This document shows positions 36,701-44,406 of a stretch of DNA of 64,000 nucleotides, in pieces (within the stretch, counting starts at the first letter, position 1; each line of letters opens with the position of its first letter). This DNA is from Deltaproteobacteria bacterium (GTDB lineage Bacteria; Myxococcota_A; UBA796; SXON01): the NCBI GenBank assembly GCA_014191855.1, contig BJHF01000001.1, positions 236,393 through 300,392 of the forward strand, given 5' to 3'. Both the position numbers and the translations under genes were made by a program. A model generated the notes under the pieces. That model saw only the letters and a program-made list of their open reading frames with translations, did no database searches and was not told the DNA's origin.

Positions 36701-36991
36701 ACCCTCCTGAAGTCCTACCAGCCGTCGTACCTCACCGAAGATCAGAAAGAGATCTATACGATGGCCCTGGAAGACAAGGCCTACCCTGCCACCCAGAAGG
36801 CGGCGGCGTTCTACAGCACCGGCTTGTCCAAGGCCTACGAGCTTTCGATCTACAACGAGGACACGGCGGAGGCAACGCGTCGGCTCGGCGTGCTGGCCCC
36901 TGACGAGTTCCCGGGTTTGTTCGAGACCATCCCGGCCCCCCGGTTCACCTCCCCTTCCGCCGCCGCGGCGTCCTTCGAGAAAGAGCCCTAA
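33794..36991 (+). CDS. gltD: Large periplasmic TPR protein, GltD/AgmU-like
   Basis: 1065 residues with signal peptide to about residue 33 (AYAQ) and more than 20 TPR-like helical repeats, many with the Y-x-x-A/G-x-x-Y pattern (YRQILTNYPQFARADEA is one). The M. xanthus counterpart GltD (AgmU) is a ~1200-residue periplasmic TPR protein that moves with the gliding focal-adhesion complex. It lies 68 bp after the gltC-like gene and is followed by gltE-, cglF-, gltG- and gltH-like genes in the same order as in M. xanthus, which is the main support. Confidence 0.8.
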   Translation: MLRLNSLRSSLLIALFAGPVLGVALAPEPAYAQDRSTKSERRVLKSTDTTSRDAAQKEFEEKAHAARLESIERLKQLLKDSPVEGDTKAEMLLRLADLYFEEGRFLYRGEMEDYQSKFDTCFNTPNCKPDEIVQEHGPSAAWQEKSIKLYRQILTNYPQFARADEATFYLGQALTEIANATGENKRRDEANVELTRLVKTYPESRYIPDAYLLIGEYYFEKNEAMKALMAYQRAASYRDYEKYAFASYKLAWCWYNVGEYGKAIDTMKTVVDYSTKMAQASPGSKSNIQLQDEALKDLVRFFADAGDLDEAYEYFNKLGKPELVRDMLKRLASTYFEQGKFEQAIQTYRRLITEKPDAPQAPEYQNEIIQCLTKMGKKEDTISEIDRLRTQYGKNSSWARANASNTESIKTASEFIEKNLRTVATNYQIEGNKLTGEAQKRVRSLAEGAYATYLDEYPDSKYSYDMRYAYGELLYKLKKFDGAYDQYMKVVAMDPKGQHSKFCAESAIFAADEYVKKESKASGGPAGGTEAQPLTDWEKKLLAALDQYAKVYPDDGAKVRGIIYKSAYLLYNKNQFKEASDRFRVVIGMDPASKEAEQAANLILDSFTLVQDWPNLKEVSKAFYDQKGLGSDSFKTEVYGIYENASLKLIEVGFKKSQDKAKGAADYWAFYQEFPKSANADLALNNSSVYYHDLGRTRDSMKVRLELIEKFPKSKYYKDQVASLGFDYESVADFGAAATWYEKLFTLDNTHAGAKDAIFSAALFRSSMGEWEKSIGDYQKYLATYKTEPNVNGVNLEIAKLYEAHGKWAEASTIYFAVFNPPKPAKGVTPVAWSFDETMFARLHYGLMMDKTGQGAKVTQHWKDSVAWYEKAKAAGNSGEVATEAVGQMMFTLAEPEYAAYMAMKINGPGDKKLPNKQIDKLLKEQLVAKAKATQALEATYNKIIATGAGRWGLASLVRLGHASEDLGETLLKSYQPSYLTEDQKEIYTMALEDKAYPATQKAAAFYSTGLSKAYELSIYNEDTAEATRRLGVLAPDEFPGLFETIPAPRFTSPSAAAASFEKEP

Positions 36992-37015
36992 ACCGGCTTC
37001 GGAGAGAGACTTCCC

Positions 37016-38491
37016 ATGTTCCGTTTCCTGCTCATCGCGCTCGTGCTCGCCGGTTGTGGCGAGAAGAAGCCCCCGGTCACCGATCCCACCGATCCCGCCA
37101 ACCTCGACCCCAAAGCGGAGTTCGCCGCGGGCGTGAAGGCGCTCGGAGATGGCGGCGGCAAGGTCGACTATGCTGGCGCGCTCGCGCACTTCGAGGCGGC
37201 CACCGTGGCCGACCCAACCTACACGAAAGCCTGGTACAACTGTGGCTTCGCGGCCGAGCGCCTCGGCGATCTGCCCAAGGCGGAGAGCTGCTACCGCAAG
37301 GCGATTGAGAACAAGAGCGACTACGCCGCCGCCATCTACAACCTGGGTGGCGTGCTTCAGAACGCGGGCCGGGCGGCCGACTCGGTGCCTATCTTCCGGG
37401 CCTACCTCGATGCGCACCCGGATGACCTGGAGGCGCGCAACAACCTGGTTGATGCGCTGAGCGCGGCCAAGATGTACGACGAGGCGATCGTCGAAGCTCA
37501 GGAAGTGCTGGCTCGCGACCCCAAGAACGTCGGCGCGTACCGCAACCTCTCGCGCGTGTACTACGCGAAGGGCGACTACTCGATGAGCACGCTGGCCTCC
37601 GAAAAGGCGCGTACGCTCAACGATGCCGACCCCGGCATCTACAACAACATGGGCGTTACCTTTCTGGCGCAGAAGAACGAGCCGGCCGCCATCGGCCAGT
37701 TCAACACCGCGCTCAAGGTGGATCCGGCGAACCTTGAGGCCAACCTGAACCTCGGGTACGTCGCGCTCAACTCGGGCGACTACCCGCTCGCGCTCAAGTG
37801 CTTCGAGCCGATCGCCAAGGACAACCCGGCGAACGTCGACATCCAGATGGGGTACGCCATCGCGCTGCGGGGCAACAAGCAGTACGAGGATGCGGAGAAG
37901 ATCTACGACGCCCTCCTCAAGCAGGATCCCCAGAACCGCACCCTCGCGATCAACGCGGTGATGCTCCACGAGCACTACACCAAGAAGTTCCAGAAGGCCG
38001 CCGGGATCCTCGACGAGCACATCAAGATCATGACCGGCAAGTACTCGCCGGACGACGAGATCTTCAAGCTGAAGGACGAGATCCGGGTGCTTGAGAAGAA
38101 GGACGCCGACGCGAAGGCCGAAGCAGCCCGCAAGAAGAAGGAAGAAGAGGAGCGCATCGCGCGAGACAAGAAGCGCCTCGAAGAGATGGCCGCGGACATC
38201 AAGAAGATGGAAGAGGACATCGCCAAGTACACCGACTGCCTCATGACCACGCGCCCGGACGTGATGGACATGGTGCCGATGGTAATCGAGCAGGCGAAGC
38301 CGGTCATCGCGGAGAACGATGTGGGCATGGTCGGCGACATGAAGACCTTCGTGGACGACGCGAAGACCCAGCTCGCGGATGCAGTGACCGCCTGCTCAGC
38401 CGCCGCGCCGGCACCCGAGGCTCCGGCCCCCACTCCGGCTCCCGAGTCCCCGGCCGCGCCGGCCCCGGCGCCCGCTCCGGTGCCCGGCTAG
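37016..38491 (+). CDS. gltE: TPR lipoprotein, GltE/AglT-like
   Basis: 491 residues with lipobox LAGC (Cys14), then about eight canonical TPRs (residues 30-330; for example AWYNCGFAAERLGDLPKAE), a Lys/Glu coiled coil (about 350-400) and a Pro/Ala-rich tail. GltE (AglT) is the TPR lipoprotein of the gliding complex. It lies 24 bp after gltD, with GGAGAGAG upstream of the ATG. It is presumably anchored in the outer membrane, because no Asp follows the lipid Cys. Confidence 0.82.
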   Translation: MFRFLLIALVLAGCGEKKPPVTDPTDPANLDPKAEFAAGVKALGDGGGKVDYAGALAHFEAATVADPTYTKAWYNCGFAAERLGDLPKAESCYRKAIENKSDYAAAIYNLGGVLQNAGRAADSVPIFRAYLDAHPDDLEARNNLVDALSAAKMYDEAIVEAQEVLARDPKNVGAYRNLSRVYYAKGDYSMSTLASEKARTLNDADPGIYNNMGVTFLAQKNEPAAIGQFNTALKVDPANLEANLNLGYVALNSGDYPLALKCFEPIAKDNPANVDIQMGYAIALRGNKQYEDAEKIYDALLKQDPQNRTLAINAVMLHEHYTKKFQKAAGILDEHIKIMTGKYSPDDEIFKLKDEIRVLEKKDADAKAEAARKKKEEEERIARDKKRLEEMAADIKKMEEDIAKYTDCLMTTRPDVMDMVPMVIEQAKPVIAENDVGMVGDMKTFVDDAKTQLADAVTACSAAAPAPEAPAPTPAPESPAAPAPAPAPVPG

Positions 38492-38587
38492 AAAGATCCG
38501 AATCACGCACAATTGACGGGAACCCAACGCTCCCCCCCTTGTCCAACGCGCCCCCGTCGGGAACAATCGCGCTTCACGGAGATCACC

Positions 38588-38860
38588 ATGGTCAGGTCCT
38601 TCAGCCGCTCACTGCTCTTCGGAGCCATCGCGCTCGCCGCCGCCGCTCCGGCGTTCGCGCAGGATGAGGAAGGCGACCGCAAGGTCACCTACAAGACCAA
38701 GACCGAGATCGACTTCGAAGGGCTCGACGTGAGCGGCGAGCTGGTGAAGCCCAGCAGCGCGCTCGTGCTCGACCGCAAGAAGGCGCAGTTCAACCCGCTG
38801 ATCAAGCTTCGTACGGACTTCAACGCGGAAATGGAACAGTCGGTAGACGAAGTCAAGTAG
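38588..38860 (+). CDS. cglF: Small periplasmic protein, CglF/GltF-like
   Basis: 90 residues, signal peptide cleaved after AFAQ, mature part only about 65 residues with the pattern TEIDFEGLDVSGELVKP...LDRKKAQFNPLIKLRTDFNAEM. It occupies the short slot between gltE and gltG where M. xanthus carries the small motility protein CglF. GGAG precedes ATG 38588; the frame upstream of that has no signal peptide. Function is unknown, and assignment is by size and position with recalled similarity. Confidence 0.72.
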   Translation: MVRSFSRSLLFGAIALAAAAPAFAQDEEGDRKVTYKTKTEIDFEGLDVSGELVKPSSALVLDRKKAQFNPLIKLRTDFNAEMEQSVDEVK

Positions 38861-38888
38861 CTCTCCGACCCGGACCCGAGGACGCACC

Positions 38889-40736
38889 ATGGCTGGCAGC
38901 AGCGCACTTTCGCTTTCTTTCGATATCTACAACGGCGATCAGCTCGTTCGCCGCGAGGAGCTCCGCGCGGAGAGCGTGACCATCGGCAAGGGGCCGGCGG
39001 CGATGCTTCGCGTTGAGGATCCGGCGCTGCAGGATCTGCAGGCGGTGCTCAACGTGAACGAGGATGGCTCCGTGCAGCTCCTCGACCTCGTGGGGGACTC
39101 AAGCACGCAGGTGAACGGCGAGCCGGTCAGCAACGTTGTGCTCCGCAGTGGGGATGCGATCACGATCGGGAACATCCGCATCACGGTGCAGATCCCCGAC
39201 GATGCCGCGCAGGTCTCCCTCGAGAAGCCCTCCGCGAACCGGGCAAACCCCGAGGATGCGGGCGATCAGAACACGAGCCCCGGCGAGTCGCTCGCCACCG
39301 GCGAAGACGACGACGACGCCCCCGTAGAGGACGTGATGGCGTTCGTGATGCGCGCCAGCGCCTCCGCGAACGACGCCGCGGCCGACCGCACGCGCGGCAA
39401 GGTGCTTGAGGTTGCCCAGGTGTTCGGCGACTCCGTGGTGGACGTGCGGCACTTCCGCAACGTTCCCGTCACGCTCGGCTCGGGTATCAAGAGCGCCGGT
39501 CTGTTCGGATCGCAGTGGGAATCGGCGTTCTTCGTGCCCACCGACCTGCTGCCCAACTCCAACTTCCAGCTCTTCCAGGGTGGCGGTGGAAAGTGGGTCG
39601 CTCGGGTGAGCGAGAAGTGGGCCGGCTTCGTGGATGTTGGTGAATCTCGGCGCACCTTCGCCGACATGCTCGCGGATGGCACGGCCAAGAAGGGCAGCGA
39701 TGGGCTGTTCACGGTCGACATCGGAGAGGACACGCGCCTGGTTGTGGACCTCGGCTCGATCATCTTCGTGGCGCACCTGGTGTACCCGGGCAAGCTCGCC
39801 GCGAAGAGCTCGAGCCAGATCGACTGGCCGATCGTCGGCATCGTCGCGTTCATGGGCTTCGTTACGGCCGCGTTGATGTTCATGTACATGTTCGCGCCGC
39901 CGCCGCCGGACAACTCGAACAACGGCCTCGACGACCACATGGTGGAGCTCCTCCTCGACAAGCAAAAAGAGGAGAAGGACAACAAGAAGGAAGACAAGAA
40001 CCCCGACGCCGGCGAGGGCGCCAAGGCCAAGAAAGAAGAGGGCAAGGTCGGGAAGAAAGACGCCAAGATGGACAAGGCGAAGGGCGAGAAGGTTCAGATG
40101 CAGAAGCAGCAACTGGACAAGGAGATCGCGGAGAACGCGGGCGTGCTCGCCTCGCTCCGTGATGACTCCGCGCTCGACCAGGCGCTCGGCGCAACCGGCC
40201 TCAACGCCGACACGATGAGCGGCATCGGCGGTCTCATCGGCGCCAAGGGCACGCAGATCGGCTCTGGCGGCCTTGGCGGTCGCGGCTCAGGCCTCGGCGG
40301 CGGCGGCACGGCCGATGGCCTGGGTGGCCTCGGCACCAAGGGCCGGGGGAGCGGCGCCTCGGGCTATGGCTCGGGCGGCGGCAACTTCGGCAGCAAGGGC
40401 GAAGGCGGCATCGGCTCTATCGGCGGCGACCCGATCATCCTCGGCGCGCTCGACAAGTCGTTGATCGACGCGGTGATCAAGCGCAACATGAACCAGATCC
40501 GGTACTGCTACCAGCGCGAGCTCACCAAGAACCCGGCGTTGGGCGGCAAGATCACGGTGAAGTTCGTCATCGCCAAGGATGGCACCGTGTCCTCGGCCAC
40601 GACCAAGGCCACCACCATGGGCAGCCCAGCGGTGGAGTCCTGCATCAACGGTCGCTTCATGCGGTTCCAGTTCCCGGAGCCCAAGGGCGGTGGCATCGTC
40701 ATCGTCAGCTACCCGTTCATCTTCTCGCCGGGTTAG
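38889..40736 (+). CDS. gltG: FHA-domain, membrane-spanning protein with AgmX/PglI C-terminal domain, GltG-like
   Basis: 615 residues. The N-terminal cytoplasmic FHA domain (about 5-102) contains IGKGPAAMLRVEDPAL and the TQVNGEPV loop; FHA domains bind phosphothreonine. A middle domain is followed by one transmembrane helix (about 313-335), a Lys/Asp/Glu coiled region, a Gly-rich spacer (about 455-515) and a TonB-like AgmX/PglI C-terminal domain (about 523-615, NMNQIRYCYQREL, then GKITVKFVIAKDG). GltG (PglI) links the cytoplasm with the periplasmic gliding complex. Domain order matches fully. Confidence 0.88.
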   Translation: MAGSSALSLSFDIYNGDQLVRREELRAESVTIGKGPAAMLRVEDPALQDLQAVLNVNEDGSVQLLDLVGDSSTQVNGEPVSNVVLRSGDAITIGNIRITVQIPDDAAQVSLEKPSANRANPEDAGDQNTSPGESLATGEDDDDAPVEDVMAFVMRASASANDAAADRTRGKVLEVAQVFGDSVVDVRHFRNVPVTLGSGIKSAGLFGSQWESAFFVPTDLLPNSNFQLFQGGGGKWVARVSEKWAGFVDVGESRRTFADMLADGTAKKGSDGLFTVDIGEDTRLVVDLGSIIFVAHLVYPGKLAAKSSSQIDWPIVGIVAFMGFVTAALMFMYMFAPPPPDNSNNGLDDHMVELLLDKQKEEKDNKKEDKNPDAGEGAKAKKEEGKVGKKDAKMDKAKGEKVQMQKQQLDKEIAENAGVLASLRDDSALDQALGATGLNADTMSGIGGLIGAKGTQIGSGGLGGRGSGLGGGGTADGLGGLGTKGRGSGASGYGSGGGNFGSKGEGGIGSIGGDPIILGALDKSLIDAVIKRNMNQIRYCYQRELTKNPALGGKITVKFVIAKDGTVSSATTKATTMGSPAVESCINGRFMRFQFPEPKGGGIVIVSYPFIFSPG

Positions 40737-40761
40737 TCCCGCTGCTCGTTGAGGTCGCCTG

Positions 40762-41571
40762 ATGATTGTCTCTCCGCTGTTCGCCCTCACGCTCTCCCCC
40801 GCGCTCGCGGAAGAGCCCGTTTCCCTCGCGGCACGCCCGGTGTTTGTCGGAGCCGTGGCCGAGGACGATGAGGACGATGCAGACGCCGAGGAGGAAGACG
40901 ACGGCTCGACCAAGAAGAAGAAGTCGTCGAAGGGCGACGATGAGCGGCGGATCCGTGAGATCGTGCGCGGCTTCTACGCCAAGGCGAACGTCGGCGCCGC
41001 AGCCTACCTGTTGAACTTCGGGGACAAGGGCTCCGGAAACGCGGTGGGGGCCGGCACGCTGGTCGGCTTCTCCTTCGGGCAGGACTTTGTCGATACCGAG
41101 AAGCAGTCGATGGCCTGGGAGCTCACGCTCAACCAGGGCATCCACAACGGCCTCGCGCTGGATCCGCAAACCTCGCCGAACCAGACCGAGGTCGGCTGCG
41201 ACTTCGCAGCGGGCGCGGCCGGCGGCTACCCCTGCACGGAAGGCGACCTTCGCACCTACGCGGTGCAGGCCACCTACGAATTCTCGGCGTACCCGATTCG
41301 CCGCATCGGAATCGGCTTCCGGGCCGGTGGCGGAGCGCTGTACAGCCCGCTCTTGATCGATTCGACCAGCTACTCCGAGGTCGTGATCCCCGCGATGGGC
41401 GGCGATCCGCAGATCCACAACAGCATCCATCCGTTCGGCGTCGCCGGCATCACGATGGAGTACTACACCAAGCTGTCGCACTTCTCGATCGGGATCGACG
41501 CGGATGCGTTCTACGCGGTGGGCTGGGATCTCGGGTTCAACGGGTCGGCCGCGTTGAAGTACACGTTCTGA
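40762..41571 (+). CDS. gltH: Outer-membrane barrel protein, GltH/CglE-like
   Basis: 269 residues with signal peptide MIVSPLFALTLSPALA, an acidic D/E stretch followed by KKKK (about 32-58), then a beta-barrel ending in aromatic YTF, an outer-membrane sorting signal. M. xanthus GltH (CglE) is the outer-membrane barrel immediately after gltG. The ATG overlaps an upstream TGATG-like context 25 bp after gltG. It closes the cluster; no gltI/gltJ-like (AgmK/AgmX) genes follow. Confidence 0.75.
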   Translation: MIVSPLFALTLSPALAEEPVSLAARPVFVGAVAEDDEDDADAEEEDDGSTKKKKSSKGDDERRIREIVRGFYAKANVGAAAYLLNFGDKGSGNAVGAGTLVGFSFGQDFVDTEKQSMAWELTLNQGIHNGLALDPQTSPNQTEVGCDFAAGAAGGYPCTEGDLRTYAVQATYEFSAYPIRRIGIGFRAGGGALYSPLLIDSTSYSEVVIPAMGGDPQIHNSIHPFGVAGITMEYYTKLSHFSIGIDADAFYAVGWDLGFNGSAALKYTF

Positions 41572-41609
41572 TCCTGCCCCCGGGCGTGTGATTCGTTCGT
41601 CGGTTGCGG

Positions 41610-41615
41610 TATACT
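41610..41615 (+). promoter_or_regulatory. Possible extended -10 element (TATACT)
   Basis: TATACT preceded by TTGCGG lies only 6 bp before the ATG at 41622, so transcription would begin at or next to the start codon. There is no clear -35 match and no Shine-Dalgarno sequence between it and the ATG, which is consistent with a leaderless transcript. Confidence 0.35.
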
Positions 41616-41621
41616 GCGCTC

Positions 41622-42737
41622 ATGCTCGTCCTGGTCCTCGTCGCGTGCATTGGACTTCAGGCAGTGCCCGGCGGCGCCGACGGGGGGCCGACCTCCATCG
41701 GTGGCGTTGCCGTGAGCGCGTCGGCCATCGACTTCGGTGCGGTGCAGGTCGGGGACTTCGCGGAGGAGCTGCTGGTCCTCACCAACGACGGGAAGACCGG
41801 CGCGCACGTGGTGGCGGAGGTTACCGGCACGGGCTTCTCGGCCGACCTCACGGGGTTTGACCTGGTGCGGGCGGGCGAGGAGGTGATCACGGTCACGTTC
41901 GAACCCGACGGGGAAGGGGCCTTCGCGGGCGATCTCTCGTTGGCCGTCGGCGAGGAGACCATCTCCGTGCCCCTCTCAGGCAGCGGCGAGGTGGGCGGCG
42001 GGGACACCGACACAGGCGGCAGCGGCAGCGGTGGCGAGCTCACGACGGACCAGCCTTCGCTCGCCTTTGGGAACCTGGATTTGTACGCATCTTCGATGAT
42101 GCAGGTCACGGTGTCCAACACGGGCACGGGGCCGCTCACGATCGACTCGGCCACGACGACGGACAGCGCGTTCACCCTCGGCGGCAACCTCACGCCGCCG
42201 CGCACGCTCGATCCGGGGGATGAGCGCGTGGTGGAGGTAACCTTCACGCCGACGGCCGAGAAAACCTACTCGGCGAACCTGGAATTGGTGTCGGACGATG
42301 CGAACGCAGCCAAGACGAAAATCGCGCTCAGCGGCAAGGGTGAGAACCTGTGCGACATCTGCTCGCCGCTCATCACCGTGGATACCGGCAGCTCCAGCGA
42401 CTACGCGATCGATGACTTCTTCTCGATCTCGTCGCTCCATACTGAGGATGCCCGCACCGTTACGGTGGGCAACGATGGCGACCAGGACCTGGACATCAGC
42501 GACATCGTCGTGAACAACGACTACATCGCCACGGCCGGCACCTTCAAGTTGAGCGGCTCGCACGGGGCATCGACGGTCGCGCCCGGCCGCACCATCACCT
42601 TCACGATCACCTTCTCGGCGAACGACTCGTGTATCGAGGCGCCGCTCCGGGAATTGGACACGAACCTCGTGCATATCTACAGCAACGATCCCGTCGAGTC
42701 GGACTATGTGATCGAGCTCTCGGGGATCGGCCTGTAG
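41622..42737 (+). CDS. Lipoprotein with choice-of-anchor D (ASH-type) domains
   Basis: 371 residues with lipobox LVAC (Cys9). Three Ig-like ASH/choice-of-anchor D segments follow, each with the pattern DFGxVxVGD...LTNDG (about 30-120, 140-245 and 255-370). A Gly/Thr/Asp/Ser linker separates the first two. Such domains are common in exported myxobacterial proteins and probably act as structural spacers. ATG 41622 is chosen for the lipobox distance; a TTG at 41604 would lengthen the signal peptide. Confidence 0.75.
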   Translation: MLVLVLVACIGLQAVPGGADGGPTSIGGVAVSASAIDFGAVQVGDFAEELLVLTNDGKTGAHVVAEVTGTGFSADLTGFDLVRAGEEVITVTFEPDGEGAFAGDLSLAVGEETISVPLSGSGEVGGGDTDTGGSGSGGELTTDQPSLAFGNLDLYASSMMQVTVSNTGTGPLTIDSATTTDSAFTLGGNLTPPRTLDPGDERVVEVTFTPTAEKTYSANLELVSDDANAAKTKIALSGKGENLCDICSPLITVDTGSSSDYAIDDFFSISSLHTEDARTVTVGNDGDQDLDISDIVVNNDYIATAGTFKLSGSHGASTVAPGRTITFTITFSANDSCIEAPLRELDTNLVHIYSNDPVESDYVIELSGIGL

Positions 42738-42848
42738 GCCGGGTAGCTTGCGCGCGGGAGGGCGGCGAGCTAACCGCGTGGGCCGCCGCATCTCGCGTCG
42801 GCACAACCCGTACGACGGCCCCGTAGGCTGTCCAATGCGAGGCATCCA

Positions 42849-43502
42849 ATGGCGAATGAGAAGCTCGGAATTGTCGGCAAGAAGCTCGGCATGACCCAAT
42901 TGTTCGACGCGAGCGGCGCGGTCCGCGGCGTCACGGTGATCGAAGTCACCGCGAACACCATCCTGCAGATCAAGACCACCGCCGGGAAGGACGGGTACAA
43001 CGCCGTTCAGGTGGGTTGGGGCGAGCGCAAGGAGTCGCGCGTCACCAAGGCCGAGCGCGGCCACTTCGCGAAGGCGGGCGCACCCCTGGCCACCGTCGTG
43101 CGCGAGTTCCGCGTGGATGCGGCCACCGCCGCTGGCCTCGAAGTGGGCAAGCAGCTCACGATCAGCGACTTCTTCAAGGAAGGCCAGCGGATCGACGTGC
43201 AGGGCGTGAGCAAGGGCCGCGGCTTCGCGGGCGTCATGAAGCGGCACAACTTCTCCGGCTTCCACGCCAGCCACGGCGTGCATGAGTACTACCGGCACGG
43301 CGGCTCGATCGGCACCCGGCTCACCCCCGGTATGACCATGTCCGGCATGAAAATGCCTGGCCACATGGGCGATGCCAAGCTCACCGTTCAGAACGCGAAG
43401 ATCGAGAAGATCGACGTGGAACGGAACTTGATCTACCTGCGCGGCGGCGTTCCCGGCGGCGACAACGCGGTGCTGGCGCTGCGCCCGGCCGTGAAGGCCT
43501 AG
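42849..43502 (+). CDS. rplC: 50S ribosomal protein L3 (stand-alone gene)
   Basis: 217 residues with start MANEKLGIVGKKLGMTQLF and the L3 signature VSKGRGFAGVMKRHNFSG followed by GSIGTRLTPGMTMSGMKMPGHMG. L3 is an early assembly protein near the peptidyl-transferase centre. Usually rplC is second in the S10 operon between rpsJ and rplD; here its neighbours are lipoproteins. It appears monocistronic, with a strong terminator right behind it. The sequence is complete and normal in length, so it is likely functional; whether it is the only copy cannot be seen. Confidence 0.93.
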   Translation: MANEKLGIVGKKLGMTQLFDASGAVRGVTVIEVTANTILQIKTTAGKDGYNAVQVGWGERKESRVTKAERGHFAKAGAPLATVVREFRVDAATAAGLEVGKQLTISDFFKEGQRIDVQGVSKGRGFAGVMKRHNFSGFHASHGVHEYYRHGGSIGTRLTPGMTMSGMKMPGHMGDAKLTVQNAKIEKIDVERNLIYLRGGVPGGDNAVLALRPAVKA

Positions 43503-43526
43503 TCGGCACCGCCTCGGCGGCGTGGC

Positions 43527-43557
43527 GGCGGCGGCTTTGGCCGCCGTCGTTCGTTTT
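43527..43557 (+). terminator. Rho-independent terminator of rplC
   Basis: Nine-base stem GGCGGCGGC/GCCGCCGTC (one G-T pair) with TTTG loop, followed by GTTCGTTTT, 25 bp after the rplC stop. Confidence 0.8.
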
Positions 43558-43618
43558 GGAGGGGCGCGGCGCGAGATTGGCAGTAGACGATCGCGGCGTG
43601 GTCGTGTAGGGAGGGCCG

Positions 43619-44308
43619 ATGAAAACGCTTCGCCTGTTCGCTCTCCCATTGGCCGCCGCGCTCCTCGCCTGCACCGGGATCTTTCCGGAGGGGGAGGGCG
43701 ATACCGCAGTCGCGGATACTGGCTCCGATGGACCGGACGCTGGCGTGCATCAAACGTCGAGCTGTGCCGACTATCTCGCGTGCATCGAGGTGGCGGACGA
43801 GCAGGAATACAAGAAGGTGAAGGACGAATATGGCGAGGATGGTTCGTGCTGGGACAGCACGAAGTCCAAGATGCAGGACTGCGACGCCGAGTGTGAGGAC
43901 GCGCTCGCCGCGCTGATCGAGGACGAAGGCGCCGACGTTTGCGAAGGCACGGGCGACACGGGCGGCGACACCGGCTCCACCAACGACTGCTCGCTGGACG
44001 CGGGCTACTGGCTGTTCAACTTCAACTTCGAGGAGGACACCTGCGGCTTTGCAGAAGCGGGCGAGTCCTGGTACGCGAACGTGCTGTGCGACAACGGCGA
44101 CATGTCCATCGAGTTCGACAACCTCACCGTGCCCCTGGAGTGCACGGGTTCAAGCAGCCGTTATTCGTGCCTCTACGAAGAAGGCGGCAACGTGCTCGCG
44201 GTGGAGGGCGACGTGCAGAACAGCGGTGAAGCGAGCGATGGCACGCTGGAGCTCGACGCGAACGGGGACTGCTACACCTTCGGCCAGTACGCGGGCGAGA
44301 AGCAGTAG
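43619..44308 (+). CDS. Cys-rich lipoprotein of unknown function
   Basis: 229 residues with lipobox LLAC (Cys18), an acidic Asp/Thr linker, a first cysteine-containing helical region (CADYLACIEVADE, then CWDSTKSKMQDCDAEC), a second Asp/Thr/Gly linker, and a beta-rich C-terminal part with three or four more cysteines. Predicted disulfides and surface exposure fit other lipoproteins of this genome. No family was recognised. It lies 116 bp beyond rplC with the terminator between them, so it has its own promoter. Confidence 0.65.
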   Translation: MKTLRLFALPLAAALLACTGIFPEGEGDTAVADTGSDGPDAGVHQTSSCADYLACIEVADEQEYKKVKDEYGEDGSCWDSTKSKMQDCDAECEDALAALIEDEGADVCEGTGDTGGDTGSTNDCSLDAGYWLFNFNFEEDTCGFAEAGESWYANVLCDNGDMSIEFDNLTVPLECTGSSSRYSCLYEEGGNVLAVEGDVQNSGEASDGTLELDANGDCYTFGQYAGEKQ

Positions 44309-44337
44309 CCTCGGCGCTCGCCGCACTTCGCGGCGCC

Positions 44338-44389
44338 GCGATGCTCCCGAGCCGTGCCTGAGGAAGGCAGGCGGGCCGCGAGCATCGCC
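44338..44389. repeat. REP-like palindromic element, copy 2
   Basis: GCGATGCTC and GAGCATCGC form outer 9-bp arms around a core with CTGAGGAAGGC, matching the element at 9793-9845. Confidence 0.65.
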
Positions 44390-44404
44390 CATAGGCGATG
44401 CTCG
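44379..44404. terminator. Perfect 11-bp hairpin between convergent genes
   Basis: CGAGCATCGCC-CATA-GGCGATGCTCG, immediately before the scoB stop (44407). There is no T tract on either side, so termination is plausible but unproven; the 5' arm is shared with REP-like element copy 2. Confidence 0.5.
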
Positions 44405-44406
44405 AT

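Noticed and set aside
33698..38020. 1440-codon open frame on the minus strand opposite the gltD/gltE genes
   Set aside because: It mirrors the TPR genes in a GC-rich codon-bias shadow, has no ribosome-binding site or recognisable domain, and the plus-strand genes have signal peptides, TPR motifs and conserved order.
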